Shown here in pieces: positions 7,311-17,112 of a stretch of DNA of 64,000 nucleotides. Below the pieces are notes generated by a model, which saw only the letters and a program-made list of their open reading frames with translations, searched no databases and had not been told where the DNA came from. The stretch is taken from NCBI GenBank assembly GCA_017552985.1, contig JAFZNO010000076.1, forward strand, positions 17,593 through 81,592. Reading direction: 5' to 3'. The translations under genes were made by a program, and so were the position numbers. Numbering within the stretch: position 1 is the stretch's first letter; every line of letters begins with the position of its first letter. The DNA comes from Lachnospiraceae bacterium. GTDB taxonomy: Bacteria; Bacillota; Clostridia; Lachnospirales; Lachnospiraceae.

Positions 7311-9104
7311 ATGAAAAACCTGATCAAAACCTTAGACCGGTGCTTGCGCTGGATCGATCATAAGCCGTTATGGCTATTTGGCTTTCTTCTGTTTGCCGTC
7401 GCGTTTGCTCCCATCGCCATGCTGGGGGAGGGATGCGTGTTTACGTGGCATGATCAGTTGGATGAGTCCATGATGAACTACGTGTTGACCGCCAGGCACT
7501 TGGGGCAAAGCGAGATCCCGGAAATGATGGGAGGCATCCGAGCCAGCGGAATAACGCCTTCGGCCATTCTGTTTCTGCCGCTGTTCTTGCTTCTTTCGCC
7601 GTTCAAAGCATTTTTGACGGCTTACGTGTTTATCTTCTTTTGCGCCTTTTTGGGAACGTATTTTCTTGTGAAGGAGCTGACGGAGAGTAATCTTCTGGCG
7701 GTTGCGACCGCCTCATGCTTTGCGATGCTGCCGTATTACGTGATCTACGGCCTGTCACAGATGGGGATTCCGATGGTGATCCTTGGTTTTCTGTATCTGT
7801 GCAGGAAAAAAAGAATCCTTCCGGCCCTTGGCATGATCGCGCTGTTTGGTTTTTGCAGTCATCTGGTACTCACGGGATACTGCGTTCTCGGCTTTGCCGT
7901 GCTTCTGATCCTGTACCGCTTGATACGCAAGGAAGAGATCAAGCATTGTCTGATCGGATTCTTTGTATTGCTGGGTACCTACGTGATCTCGTGCTTTCGC
8001 CTCTTTCAGGAGATATTATTTGGCACGGGGGATTTTGTCAGTCACCGGGTGGAGACGGTGAGTGGCAGTCAGCCCTTTTTTGAAACGGTTTGGAGCGTGT
8101 TGAAGGAAGGCTCCCAGCACATGTATGGCTATCAGGGAACGCTGATCCTTCCCATGATCCTGCTACTGGCCGTGGGCGCATTTTTCCTGCGCGGGTGGGA
8201 GAAGGAGCGTAGGACCAGATATTGGATCGCCTTGGGCGGTTTCGTTGTTTTGATTGGGATCGCCGTTTTCTTCGGCATTTGCAAGTCGGAGCCCGTGGTG
8301 CAGTGGAAGAACGGTCAGGCAGGGTTCCTACGGTATTTCCAGATGGAACGTTTTTACTGGCTGTATCCAGCGGGGTGGCTTCTGGAGCTGGCCGTGATCA
8401 TTTCCTGCTGGTGGCCGGTCCGCAAGGAAGACGATGAAGAGAAAGCGTCTTACGGTAAAGCCGATGCCGGGCAGGGGAAGCTTTGGCAGAGCGAGACGAT
8501 CCTTTGCGTGATCTTCGCGGGAATCCTGCTGCCGGTGGTCATAAAGATCGCGGCGAATTCCTTTTTCTACCAGAACGTCAATCAGTATAACAACAGGACC
8601 AGGCCGGAGATCACGGGTTATATTACTTGGGAAGGTTATTACTCCGAGGACGTCATGAAGCAGATTGATGAAAAGATCGGCAAGGATAAGAAAACCTATC
8701 GCGTTGCGCATCTTGGCATGAATCCCGGCGTTTCCCTCATGCACGGATTCTATACGGTTGACGGCTATTCCAACAATTATTCCCTGGAGTATAAGCATAA
8801 ATTCCGCAAGGTCATTGCGAAGGAATTGGAAAAGGTGCCGGCGACGGCAAGCTATTTTGATGATTGGGGAAGCAGGTGCTACCTGTTCAATTCCCAGTCG
8901 GGCACGGCATACATGTTGTCGAAGCGGGATCAGGTCAAGTATCAGGGCTTGGAATTTGACCTGGATGCCTTGAAGGATCTGGGATGTGAATATATTTTCT
9001 CCGCGGGGGAGATCCGGGACGCAGAGCAGACGGGACTAAAGCCTCTGGGCTATTATGAGTCGGATACCTCTTATTGGGGAATCTGGTTATATGAATTGAA
9101 TTAG
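7311..9104 (+). CDS. DUF6044 (YkoS-like) polytopic membrane protein
   Basis: 597 residues from ATG 7311 (GGAG nine bases upstream; an upstream in-frame TTG was rejected). About ten to twelve hydrophobic segments occupy residues 15-430. They are followed by a soluble domain with the conserved run MNPGVSLMHGFYTVDGYSNN (about 470-490) and LKDLGCEYIFSAGEI. The layout resembles the Bacillus YkoS/DUF6044 family, possibly GT-C-like or YfhO-like glycosylation-related membrane proteins, but function is unproven. It is transcribed toward the ABC-F gene and ends at a shared bidirectional terminator. Confidence 0.75.
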   Translation: MKNLIKTLDRCLRWIDHKPLWLFGFLLFAVAFAPIAMLGEGCVFTWHDQLDESMMNYVLTARHLGQSEIPEMMGGIRASGITPSAILFLPLFLLLSPFKAFLTAYVFIFFCAFLGTYFLVKELTESNLLAVATASCFAMLPYYVIYGLSQMGIPMVILGFLYLCRKKRILPALGMIALFGFCSHLVLTGYCVLGFAVLLILYRLIRKEEIKHCLIGFFVLLGTYVISCFRLFQEILFGTGDFVSHRVETVSGSQPFFETVWSVLKEGSQHMYGYQGTLILPMILLLAVGAFFLRGWEKERRTRYWIALGGFVVLIGIAVFFGICKSEPVVQWKNGQAGFLRYFQMERFYWLYPAGWLLELAVIISCWWPVRKEDDEEKASYGKADAGQGKLWQSETILCVIFAGILLPVVIKIAANSFFYQNVNQYNNRTRPEITGYITWEGYYSEDVMKQIDEKIGKDKKTYRVAHLGMNPGVSLMHGFYTVDGYSNNYSLEYKHKFRKVIAKELEKVPATASYFDDWGSRCYLFNSQSGTAYMLSKRDQVKYQGLEFDLDALKDLGCEYIFSAGEIRDAEQTGLKPLGYYESDTSYWGIWLYELN

Positions 9105-9108
9105 TGAA

Positions 9109-9146
9109 AAAACGGAGAGCCGTCAGTTAGACGTACTCTCCGTTTT
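9109..9146. terminator. bidirectional intrinsic terminator between DUF6044 and ABC-F genes
   Basis: AAAACGGAGAG (9109-9119) pairs perfectly with CTCTCCGTTTT (9136-9146), and there are A/T runs on both sides. The right arm overlaps the last codons of the ABC-F gene, so its C-terminus is encoded in the stem. Confidence 0.8.
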
Positions 9147-10974
9147 CTATTCTGATCGCCAGGTCTTCCAAATATGCCCAACGGTCCATTTTCTGCTCCA
9201 GAAGGGCCTCGGCTTCTTCCTTTTCCTTGGCGATCTGGCCAAGCTTGATGAAGTCGCTGGAATGCTTTAGGTAATCCTGATCCAGCTTGGCGATCTTTTC
9301 TTCAATTGCCTCGATCTCGCTTTCGATCGTCTCGTAATCCTTTTGTTCCTGATAGGAGAATTTTAGCTTGCGCTTCCGGTCGGACCGCCAGTTGGCACTG
9401 GAAGAGCCTTCGGCATTCTTATCGGCATCACTGCGGGAAGGGACAGCGGAGCCCTCCGGGTGATTTGCCGCGGCGGCAAGAATCTCGTCCCTGCGGATCG
9501 CGTAGTCCGTGTATCCGCCTTCATATTGCTTTAGAACGCCGCCCTTTTCAAAGGCGAAGATCCGGCGGACAATGCGGTCGAGGAAGTAACGGTCGTGACT
9601 TACGGTGATGACAATCCCGGGAAATCCATCGAGGTAATCCTCGAGAATCTGCAGGGTGGTCACGTCCAGGTCATTCGTAGGCTCATCCAGGATCAGGATG
9701 TTAGGGGCGCTCATGAGTACCTTGCACAGGTGCAGGCGCCTTCGCTCGCCGCCGGAGAGCTTTCCGAGGAGACCATACTGATCCTCGCCCTCGAAGAGGA
9801 ATTTCTCCAACATTTTGGCGGCGCTGATCTTACCTTCCGGGGTTTCCACGAATTCGGCTTCGTCGCGGATATAATCAATGACGCGCTGGCTTGGATTCAT
9901 GACGGTGGTGTCAGTTTCTTGGGCATAGTAGCTGATCTTGACGGTCTGGCCAATTTCCACGGTCCCCGCATCCTGTTTCTCCAAACCAAGGATGATCTTC
10001 ATGAGGGTTGATTTTCCGCAGCCGTTTGGCCCAATGAAGCCCACGCGGTCGTCCCGCAGGAAATTGTAGGAAAAGTCCTTGATCAAAACCTGATCGCCAT
10101 AGGATTTGCTGACGTTACTGAGTTCAACGGTGGTCCTTCCAAGGCGCGAGGAGAGGGATGAGATCTCCACGCGACCGTCTTCCACGGGACCCTTGGCATT
10201 CTTTAATTCCTCAAAACGCTCCAGACGGGCTTTTTGCTTGGTGGTGCGGGCCCTGGCTCCTCTCTGTACCCAGGCGAGCTCTGTTCTCAAAATGGACGCA
10301 CGCTTTCTTGCGCTGGCGCGCTCCATGTCCTCGCGCTGCATCTTGAGTTCCAGATAGCCTGCGTAATTGGCCTCATAGGAATAAAGGGAACCCTTGTCGA
10401 CCTCGACGATGCGGTTACATACGCTGTTAAGGAAATAGCGGTCATGGGTTACCATGCATAAGGTTCCGCGGTAGTTCCGCAGCGTTTTTTCCAACCAGTC
10501 GGACATTTCGCCGTCGAGGTGGTTGGTTGGCTCGTCCAACACCAGGATTTCCGCGGGAGACAATAGGACGCTCACAAGGGCAAGGCGCTTACGCTGCCCG
10601 CCGGAGAGCTCGCCGCAGGGCTGGGAAAAGTCCGTGACGCCCAGTCTCGTCAGCATGCTTTTGGCATCGCCCTCGAGGGTCGTGGCATTATCCTCCCTGC
10701 GATTGTCCTTCATCACGGCCTCGAGAACGGTCTCCTCCGGAGGAAACGTGGGAGATTGGGGAAGGAAGCGGACCAAATGGTTATTTGCCAGGGTGCGTTT
10801 TCCCTCGTCGGGCTCCTCTAATCCGGCAATGAGCTTAAGCAGCGTGGACTTGCCGGTTCCGTTGATGCCGATGATCCCCACCTTTTCGCCCTCCTGCAAA
10901 AAGAAGGAACAATGATCAAATATTTTTCTTTGGCCAAAGGCCAAACTAACGTCATCTAAAGACAAAACATTCAC
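9127..10974 (-). CDS. ABC-F family ATPase (ribosome-associated, Uup/YdiF type)
   Basis: 615 residues with two ABC domains and no membrane segment. Walker A motifs GINGTGKST (about 36-44) and GPNGCGKST (about 315-323). Signatures ELSGGQRKR and LSGGERRRL, each followed by a Walker B with ILVLDEPTNHLD or ILILDEPTNDLD. The charged interdomain linker (about 205-265, with a WVQRGARARTTKQKAR motif) is the ABC-F P-site tRNA interaction region. The C-terminal coiled coil (about 540-615) resembles Uup/YdiF. These proteins act on stalled ribosomes; antibiotic resistance is possible but not shown. Transcribed after the CPBP gene on the same strand. Confidence 0.9.
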   Translation of the reverse strand: MNVLSLDDVSLAFGQRKIFDHCSFFLQEGEKVGIIGINGTGKSTLLKLIAGLEEPDEGKRTLANNHLVRFLPQSPTFPPEETVLEAVMKDNRREDNATTLEGDAKSMLTRLGVTDFSQPCGELSGGQRKRLALVSVLLSPAEILVLDEPTNHLDGEMSDWLEKTLRNYRGTLCMVTHDRYFLNSVCNRIVEVDKGSLYSYEANYAGYLELKMQREDMERASARKRASILRTELAWVQRGARARTTKQKARLERFEELKNAKGPVEDGRVEISSLSSRLGRTTVELSNVSKSYGDQVLIKDFSYNFLRDDRVGFIGPNGCGKSTLMKIILGLEKQDAGTVEIGQTVKISYYAQETDTTVMNPSQRVIDYIRDEAEFVETPEGKISAAKMLEKFLFEGEDQYGLLGKLSGGERRRLHLCKVLMSAPNILILDEPTNDLDVTTLQILEDYLDGFPGIVITVSHDRYFLDRIVRRIFAFEKGGVLKQYEGGYTDYAIRRDEILAAAANHPEGSAVPSRSDADKNAEGSSSANWRSDRKRKLKFSYQEQKDYETIESEIEAIEEKIAKLDQDYLKHSSDFIKLGQIAKEKEEAEALLEQKMDRWAYLEDLAIRIENGEYV

Positions 10975-11023
10975 AAACGTGTCCTCACTTATCAGTTTTT
11001 GGCATTAAATTCTGTCTACTACG

Positions 11024-11890
11024 TCATTCCTTTATGATCTTGGCAGCCTTATGCGTACGGTGAAGAAGAAAGATGCCTGCAGCTATCATGGGAATGCTAA
11101 TGAGCAGGAAAAGATTCATTTCGAAACGGTCAATATCCGGGTAATAATATGCTAAAATGGTGCCAATTCCATTGAACGCGCAATGCATCAAATAAGTGCT
11201 GAAAATGGATTCCGTCAGTTCTGCGACAACACAGAAGATGCAGCCCAAGACGGCAGCATACGCAAACCATATGGAATCACCGTGGGCTATGCCAAAGAGC
11301 AGGGAAGAGATCAGAATGCCGATCCATTTTGGAAGGGCCCTGTCAAAGCGGCTAAGCATGAGACCGCGGAAGATCAGTTCCTCCGTGAGGGGAGCGACGA
11401 GACCTTGCGCGATCATGGAAAAGACAAAAGAGCCTTCAATGATAAAGTTTGAGGACTCAGAATAGCTTTCCATGAATGAATCGGGCAGGAGATTCAGTAT
11501 GGCGGTGACTAAAAAGTAGAAACCGAACGTAAGCAGAGCCATGGCCGGAAGGTATTTAACGGAGAATTTCTTGAACCGCGTTTCTTCCCGGAAGTTTTTT
11601 TTGCGCAGGGCAAAAAAGAGGAACAGAACGATAATAAGAATGAAAGCGTAGATGATCAACCGTGCATTGACGTTCGCAAGTGCAACTTCGAGTGCGTCAG
11701 CAGAAATCTGCGCGAAATTGGTCTCCGTCCCGGAAGGGGGGTTTTTGGTCATCCGGAAGGCGTAATAAATCGCCAAGACGTTGACGGCAGCAACCTCTGT
11801 CACAATAAGAAGCAGAAAGTAAGCAAGGCCTTTGATCAACTGAAAATAGACGTCAGGTTTTGGCGATATGGCTGAATGGACGTCAGACAT
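11024..11890 (-). CDS. CPBP family intramembrane metalloprotease
   Basis: 288 residues, about eight membrane segments. The CPBP (Abi/CAAX protease-like) motifs are intact: E170-E171...R175 (EELIFRG), H203 (FGIAHG) and H236...N240 (HCAFN), which form the glutamate/histidine metal site in the membrane. The family includes type II CAAX-prenyl endopeptidases and bacteriocin self-immunity or processing proteins; the substrate here is unknown. RBS GAAAGGAG precedes ATG 11890. It lies 50 bp upstream of the ABC-F gene, probably in the same transcript. Confidence 0.88.
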   Translation of the reverse strand: MSDVHSAISPKPDVYFQLIKGLAYFLLLIVTEVAAVNVLAIYYAFRMTKNPPSGTETNFAQISADALEVALANVNARLIIYAFILIIVLFLFFALRKKNFREETRFKKFSVKYLPAMALLTFGFYFLVTAILNLLPDSFMESYSESSNFIIEGSFVFSMIAQGLVAPLTEELIFRGLMLSRFDRALPKWIGILISSLLFGIAHGDSIWFAYAAVLGCIFCVVAELTESIFSTYLMHCAFNGIGTILAYYYPDIDRFEMNLFLLISIPMIAAGIFLLHRTHKAAKIIKE

Positions 11891-11927
11891 GGGTTTCTCC
11901 TTTCGATGAATCCTTATGACGCATGTG

Positions 11928-12893
11928 TCATAAAGCAGGATCCGTTGGGAAAAAGTATGGGCGAAGCGATGATTCCTGGAGATCTTGTCCGATGACGATC
12001 AGAATCTCCTGGCCCAGGGGAACGCGTTTGCACAGGGTCTCCGAGGGAGTGGCATTGATCTGGAGCCAATCCCCTTCGGGAAGAGGCAGATAGCCTTTTA
12101 TGCGAAAGATGGTCCCCAAGTCATCCTTTTGGAATAGTTGTTGCAGTGTTTGTTCCAACGCTTCCTGCGGGAGTCTTACGTGCATGAAAAACAGGGAAGA
12201 GAAAGCTTTCTTTGGATCAAACCAAAGCTTCTCGTGATCCGCGCGCACCCAGCCGCAGCTGGAAATCAGGGTGAAATCCTCATCCGTGAGACAGTCCCAG
12301 GGCTTGCACAGGGGATTGGCCTGCGGACCGCTTATTTCAAAACGGCGCGGGCATTTGAATTCTTCCATGGCGTGATTCAGTCGGGAGAGCGTGCCGGCGA
12401 TCCTGTCCGGGGATGCATCCTGCACCTTGCTCAATATGAGCATGCCGGCGTTGGCGGACTGGGATACCATTAGGTATTCTTCCTGGCGGGACATATGCTC
12501 GTCCATGCAGGCATCCACAATGGTGATGACATTGCCGGCCTCATACCAGGAATCAATGGGTTCGTCGTGAAGAACGTCAAAGAAGGCGTCCACGTCGTAA
12601 ATGCCGGAGGGCTCCACGAGAATGCGGTTAAAACCGCGCATGGCCATGGAGATCAGCTTGGTGCGAAAGCGTCTTTTCCAATCCGTCACGACGCTGCCGC
12701 CGACGATCTGCTCCACGTCGATCCTGTCGCCGAGGAGATCCTGCAGCATGAGCATGTCCACGTTGACGGCGCCGAAATCATTCTCGATAATGCCAACGTG
12801 GTAACCCTGAGACACCAGCCATTCGGCATATTTTTTGATAAAGGTGGTTTTGCCGGAACCTAAGAATCCGGTGATCAGATCAATTTGGATCAT
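11928..12893 (-). CDS. CobW/COG0523-like GTPase lacking the CxCC metal motif
   Basis: 321 residues. Start ATG 12893 has AAGGAG eight bases upstream; an upstream in-frame extension was rejected. Walker A GFLGSGKTTF (9-18), switch region IENDFG (36-41), ILVEPSG (about 110-116) and a degenerate base-recognition loop (LSKVQD where NKxD is usual). A C-terminal CobW_C-like domain follows (about 225-315, FRIKGYLPLPEGDWLQIN). COG0523 proteins are metallochaperones with a GCxCC site after the switch; here that position reads GGSVVTDW (65-72), with no cysteine pair. Metal transfer in the usual way is therefore doubtful. Confidence 0.8.
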   Translation of the reverse strand: MIQIDLITGFLGSGKTTFIKKYAEWLVSQGYHVGIIENDFGAVNVDMLMLQDLLGDRIDVEQIVGGSVVTDWKRRFRTKLISMAMRGFNRILVEPSGIYDVDAFFDVLHDEPIDSWYEAGNVITIVDACMDEHMSRQEEYLMVSQSANAGMLILSKVQDASPDRIAGTLSRLNHAMEEFKCPRRFEISGPQANPLCKPWDCLTDEDFTLISSCGWVRADHEKLWFDPKKAFSSLFFMHVRLPQEALEQTLQQLFQKDDLGTIFRIKGYLPLPEGDWLQINATPSETLCKRVPLGQEILIVIGQDLQESSLRPYFFPTDPAL

Positions 12894-13008
12894 GCGTTTA
12901 GCTCCTTTTCTTTCCATGGTGATTGTAGCATGGGGGAGAGGTTTGCGCAACATTCTTTCGCGTCTGTAGTTTATGATTTCTTTTGTTTTCATTTTGGTGC
13001 CAGTTTGC

Positions 13009-13014
13009 TATAAT
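13009..13014 (+). promoter_or_regulatory. -10 box (TATAAT) ahead of the amidase gene
   Basis: A perfect TATAAT at 13009-13014 lies 30 bp before the amidase ORF. The -35 region is weak (TTTTCA at 12986-12991, 17-bp spacing). Confidence 0.4.
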
Positions 13015-13043
13015 GAAGGGGATTTACGGGGGCAGCCTTTATC

Positions 13044-14066
13044 ATGGGCTTGCTCGGGAAAGGAAATGGTCGTTTGGTTATGCAAAAAGGAAGATTATTC
13101 TTAGAAATAAAGAAATGCATGTTGCTGATATGCCTTTGCGTGGGCCTGGCGGCATGTTCCGATAACGCGGAATCGCTGGAAGGATTCCCGTCAGGGGTGC
13201 CGATCGAATCCTGGGAGGATACGGCAGAAGGAAAAAAGGAAGTAACGGAGAGTGAGGAAAGCGCGGCGCGGGAAGAAAGCAAAACTGCAGAGAGCGAGGG
13301 AAGCGAAGTAACGGAGAGCAAGGAAAGCACGGCGCGGGAAGAAAGCAAAGCTGCAGAGAGTAAGGAGAGCGCGGCGTCTGAGAAAAGCAAAAGTGCGGAG
13401 AGTGCCCCGCAAGGCGGAAATAACGTGAGAACTGGCGGTAAACTGATCGTGATCGATGCCGGTCATCAGAAAAAGGGAAATTCGGAAAAAGAGCCTGACG
13501 GGCCAGGTTCATCGACCATGAAGGCAAAGGTTTCCGCCGGAACGAGGGGGAAATTTACGGGGCAGGCGGAATATGAACTGAACCTGATCGTGGCGAAGAA
13601 ACTGCAGACGATCCTGTTGGATCGGGGTTATGACGTGATCATGGTGCGGGAGACGCACGACGTCAACATTAGCAACAGCGAGCGTGCGGCCGTGGCCAAT
13701 GACGCGAATGCTGATGCCTTTATCAGGATTCACGCGAACGGGTCTGATGACAGCTCCGTAAACGGCGCTGAGACCATCTGCCAGACGAAAAAGAATCCTT
13801 ACAACAGCGCGTTGTATGAGCAGAGCAGGGCTTTGTCGGATGCCGTCTTGGACGGGCTGTGCGCTGAATGCGGCTGTAAGAAGCGCAAGGTCTGGGAGAC
13901 GGACACCATGAGTGGCGTCAACTGGTGCCAGGTTCCCGTCACCATCGTGGAGATGGGATACTTGAGCAATGAGCAGGAAGACAGACTCATGGCCACGGAG
14001 GAATATCAGGATAAGCTGGCGAAGGGAATCGCCGACGGAATCGACGCCTATTTTCTCGGTCGTTAA
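13044..14066 (+). CDS. N-acetylmuramoyl-L-alanine amidase lipoprotein (Amidase_3)
   Basis: 340 residues from ATG 13044. In-frame TTG 13074 (AGGA about nine bases upstream) or ATG 13080 are also possible, so the start is uncertain. The N-terminus has basic and hydrophobic runs ending in a lipobox (VGLAAC, C38). Residues about 62-120 are a Ser/Glu/Lys/Ala linker built from imperfect repeats ([10 protein letters not shown] / [10 protein letters not shown]). The catalytic Amidase_3 domain covers about 133-337, with zinc ligands in DAGH (138-141), the Glu of EYELN, the His of RIHAN, and the catalytic Glu of VEMGYLSN. It would cleave the MurNAc-L-Ala bond outside the membrane. Confidence 0.88.
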   Translation: MGLLGKGNGRLVMQKGRLFLEIKKCMLLICLCVGLAACSDNAESLEGFPSGVPIESWEDTAEGKKEVTESEESAAREESKTAESEGSEVTESKESTAREESKAAESKESAASEKSKSAESAPQGGNNVRTGGKLIVIDAGHQKKGNSEKEPDGPGSSTMKAKVSAGTRGKFTGQAEYELNLIVAKKLQTILLDRGYDVIMVRETHDVNISNSERAAVANDANADAFIRIHANGSDDSSVNGAETICQTKKNPYNSALYEQSRALSDAVLDGLCAECGCKKRKVWETDTMSGVNWCQVPVTIVEMGYLSNEQEDRLMATEEYQDKLAKGIADGIDAYFLGR

Positions 14067-14077
14067 ATACCATCAAG

Positions 14078-14109
14078 CCTTAGCCATGGGTTTTGCGGGT
14101 TTGCTAAGG
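14078..14109. terminator. possible hairpin between convergent amidase and SpoVAF genes
   Basis: CCTTAGC (14078-14084) and GCTAAGG (14103-14109) pair perfectly around an 18-base spacer. There is no U-run, so termination is uncertain. Confidence 0.3.
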
Positions 14110-14126
14110 TGGTCAGCTTGACTCAG

Positions 14127-15668
14127 TCAGCGCTTCCAGACCTTGCTGGGTTGGGCCTTGGCGGTGGGAGTGCGCAGGATGAGGTTGACGAGCGCTTTTC
14201 CGTTCCAGGGAATGAGAGGCCAGAAATAGCTGTAGCCCCCAAAGGTCGGGGTGGTGAGGATGGACAGGAGCACGAGTCCCAGACCGATCCAAAAGCCGGG
14301 AACGCCGGCGAAGAACGTACAAAGCAATAAAAACATGCGGTAGAGGCGCAGCGCGTCAGAAAGCTCGACACACGAGACGGAGATGGTCGCCAGGAGCGTG
14401 ATGCCGCCGTAAAATAAAACTTCTGAAGTACTCCAATGCAAACTGACGGCAATGTCACCTATCAGCAGACCGCCCACGATGGACAATGCACCGGAAAAAC
14501 GGTCTGAGCTTAAGGATGCGGAGTACTGGAACATCGCAAGAAAGAATTCAACAACGAGCACGTAAAAGAAAAGACGTCCCTTGGAGGGGATTTCCGTTGA
14601 GATCAGCTGGAGCTTTTCCGCCAGCTGTGGATAATAAGCCGTGATGAGCAGGAACAGTGGCAAAAACAAAAGGGCCACGGGCATGCACAGGAACCGGATG
14701 AATCTCAGGTAAGTCCCCACCAGGGGATTTTTGTAATAATCCTCCGCCGTCTGCGTAAAATGGAAGATGGTACAGGGCAGAACGAGAGCCATGGGAGTAT
14801 TGTCCACCAGCACGAGGACGTAGCCTTCTGCCAGATAGCTTGCGGCCACGTCCGGGCGCTCGGTCATTTGCAGGCTCGGCAGCGGATTGAAAAAGCGCCG
14901 CTTTACCAGAAGTTCCTCCAAGCTCTTTGCTCCCATGGTGAGGGCAGTGATCTTTAACTCATCTATTTTTTGGGAAATTTTCCGGACAAGCTCCGGGTCA
15001 CAGCGGTCCTCAAGATATGCGACACATACGTCAGTTTTGCCGATCTCACCCACTTCGTGCATTTCGAAGACGAGATGCGGGGAGCGGATCCGTCGCCGGA
15101 TCAGATTGGCATTGGTCAGGAGAATTTCGATGAATCCGTCTCTGGCGCCGCGGGTCATCTTTTCGAGCTCTGGCTCATCGACACTGCGGGAGTGATAGGC
15201 CCGCGTGTCCAATATGACGGCCTGCGCGAAGCCGTCGACAAAGAGGACGGAATTACCGCTGGTGAGCTTGTCAAGAACGACGGTAAAATCAAAGGCGTAG
15301 CTAATCTGCGCAATGCCGACGCGGGCTTCTATGAAGGCGTGAAGCGAATTGTCATTATCGGCGGGAGCATTTGAACCTTGCCCTGAGGCAGAAAGCTGCG
15401 GCAGGTTAGCCTGCTCCCCCTCCGTCCCTTGCAGCGCGCCAAACATTTTTTCCAATAATTCTGAGACGCAAAACCCGTTGAGGCCGATCCAGAAAGCCTT
15501 GGTTTCACCGAGAAGGAGATCTCTCGTCATCAGGTCAAAGCTTTTTCCAAGGGGCAGGAGTTTGTGAAGCTTGGCAACGTTCTCCTGCAGACTGGCATTG
15601 ATTGGGGCGTTGTCTTCCGGGTTGTCGTTTTGGCTGTAACTGCACGCGTCATTCTTGTTTTCCGTCAT
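14127..15668 (-). CDS. spoVAF: spore germination protein SpoVAF/GerA A-subunit type
   Basis: 513 residues. The N-terminal soluble GerA region (about 1-300) has RRRIRSPHLVFEMHEVGEIGK-like and MGAKSLEEL motifs. Conserved TERPDVAASYLAEG (about 280-293) and LVDNTPMALVLPCTIFHF lead into four or five C-terminal membrane helices (about 325-490). This matches the GerAA/SpoVAF family of spore inner-membrane proteins, and the motif order best fits SpoVAF, which works with SpoVA Ca-DPA channel proteins. No other spoVA or ger gene is adjacent, so the exact member is inferred. Divergent from the permease gene. Confidence 0.8.
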   Translation of the reverse strand: MTENKNDACSYSQNDNPEDNAPINASLQENVAKLHKLLPLGKSFDLMTRDLLLGETKAFWIGLNGFCVSELLEKMFGALQGTEGEQANLPQLSASGQGSNAPADNDNSLHAFIEARVGIAQISYAFDFTVVLDKLTSGNSVLFVDGFAQAVILDTRAYHSRSVDEPELEKMTRGARDGFIEILLTNANLIRRRIRSPHLVFEMHEVGEIGKTDVCVAYLEDRCDPELVRKISQKIDELKITALTMGAKSLEELLVKRRFFNPLPSLQMTERPDVAASYLAEGYVLVLVDNTPMALVLPCTIFHFTQTAEDYYKNPLVGTYLRFIRFLCMPVALLFLPLFLLITAYYPQLAEKLQLISTEIPSKGRLFFYVLVVEFFLAMFQYSASLSSDRFSGALSIVGGLLIGDIAVSLHWSTSEVLFYGGITLLATISVSCVELSDALRLYRMFLLLCTFFAGVPGFWIGLGLVLLSILTTPTFGGYSYFWPLIPWNGKALVNLILRTPTAKAQPSKVWKR

Positions 15669-15752
15669 AAGTCTTCCTTTCTTTTTATTCCGTTTTTCAT
15701 TCCGTTTTCTTCCGTCATAGTTTTCCCAGGATCACAAATGCTATGCGTCTTG

Positions 15753-15781
15753 TTTACAAAGCACTCCGCCCATGCTAAAAT
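15753..15781 (+). promoter_or_regulatory. sigma-A-like promoter of the SLC13-type permease
   Basis: TTTACA (15753-15758), 17-bp spacer, TAAAAT (15776-15781). It is positioned about 45 bp before the ATG at 15829. Confidence 0.55.
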
Positions 15782-15828
15782 GAGGTGAAAAATGATATTA
15801 TAAGCAAAGGAACGTACGTAATAAGACC

Positions 15829-17064
15829 ATGAGAAGTTTTCTTTTGTTTTTGAAGAACGAGATTGTATTGACGGCAGCAACGGTTCTGGCCATTGTGTCA
15901 GCGTTTTTGATCCATCCGGACAAGGAATACTTGGGTTACGTGGATTTTCGGACGCTGGCCCTGCTCTTTTGCCTGATGGCGGTCATGGGAGGGTTCCAGC
16001 GACTGGGATTCTTTAGGAAGATCGCCCAAGGCCTTTTGAAAAAGGTGGGGACCGACAGCGTGCGCGTGATCTTGGTTCTGGTATTACTGGCATTTTTCTT
16101 TAGCATGCTGATCACAAACGACGTAGGACTGATCACGTTTGTGCCCTTTACGTTTACGGTATTAGAGCTTCTCGGGGAGGAGACGAGAAATCGTCTGGTC
16201 ATTCCCGTGGTCGTGCTGGAGACCCTTGGCGCGAACCTCGGAAGCATGATGACGCCGATCGGAAATCCCCAGAACCTTTATTTATATGGCAAGGCGGGAC
16301 TGACCGTGGGACAATTCTTGTTGCACATGCTGCCCCTCACAAGTCTTGCGGGCATCATGCTCATCATCTGGTCCATCTGCGTTGGTAAGACGAAGGGTGC
16401 GCCGAAGGCGCAAGGGAGCGCGGGAAAACCAAATGAAGATTCCCGGGATGGTGCTGACGGGGCAGGAAAGCTTGAGATGGCGTTTGCGGAACGGGATGCG
16501 GATGCCGCAACCGTAACCGGCGCGAAAAAGACGTTTCTGCTTTCTGTTTACGGCGTATTGTTTTTATTAAGCCTCCTGACGGTGGCAAACGTGCTGGAAT
16601 ATCCGGTGACGCTTTGCGTCACGCTCGCATGCGTTTGCATTTTTGACTGGAAGACGTTAAAGAAAGTCGATTATTTCTTGCTTCTTACGTTCATTGCGTT
16701 TTTCGTGTTTATCGGGAACATGGGCAGGATCCCGGCGTTTGCGGATTTTCTCGCCGGCATTGTGAAAGACAGGGAAGTCATAGTGGGAATTCTTTCGAGC
16801 CAGGTCATCAGTAACGTGCCGGCAGCCCTTTTGCTTTCCGGCTTTTCGGATAATTACAAGGCGCTGCTCATCGGCGTGAATCTTGGCGGCATGGGAACGC
16901 TGATCGCATCCATGGCGAGCCTGATCTCGTACAAGTACGTGGCGAGACTGGTGCCGGACAAGAAGGGAAAATACTTCGGATATTTTACGGTGGCAAACCT
17001 TTGCTTCTTGGCAGTGTTGTTGATGGGATATTTTGGATTGAAAATGCTTGGCGCGTGGGGATAA
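15829..17064 (+). CDS. SLC13/ArsB-like (citrate transporter superfamily) permease
   Basis: 411 residues, about ten to eleven membrane segments. The N-terminal half carries MLITNDVGLITFVPF (about 88-102) and NLGSMMTPIGNPQNLYLY (about 140-157), the hairpin-tip signatures of Na+/dicarboxylate and ArsB/NhaD-like carriers. The C-terminal half repeats the pattern with SQVISNVPAALLLSGF and GVNLGGMGTLIASMASL. A polar loop (about 190-230) separates the halves. The substrate is probably an organic or inorganic anion but cannot be read from sequence. The ribosome site is weak (AAAGGA lies too far upstream). Confidence 0.8.
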   Translation: MRSFLLFLKNEIVLTAATVLAIVSAFLIHPDKEYLGYVDFRTLALLFCLMAVMGGFQRLGFFRKIAQGLLKKVGTDSVRVILVLVLLAFFFSMLITNDVGLITFVPFTFTVLELLGEETRNRLVIPVVVLETLGANLGSMMTPIGNPQNLYLYGKAGLTVGQFLLHMLPLTSLAGIMLIIWSICVGKTKGAPKAQGSAGKPNEDSRDGADGAGKLEMAFAERDADAATVTGAKKTFLLSVYGVLFLLSLLTVANVLEYPVTLCVTLACVCIFDWKTLKKVDYFLLLTFIAFFVFIGNMGRIPAFADFLAGIVKDREVIVGILSSQVISNVPAALLLSGFSDNYKALLIGVNLGGMGTLIASMASLISYKYVARLVPDKKGKYFGYFTVANLCFLAVLLMGYFGLKMLGAWG

Positions 17065-17112
17065 GCTTCGGGGATTTGCCTTGCGCGTGGGGATAACGGG
17101 GAGGAAAAAAAC

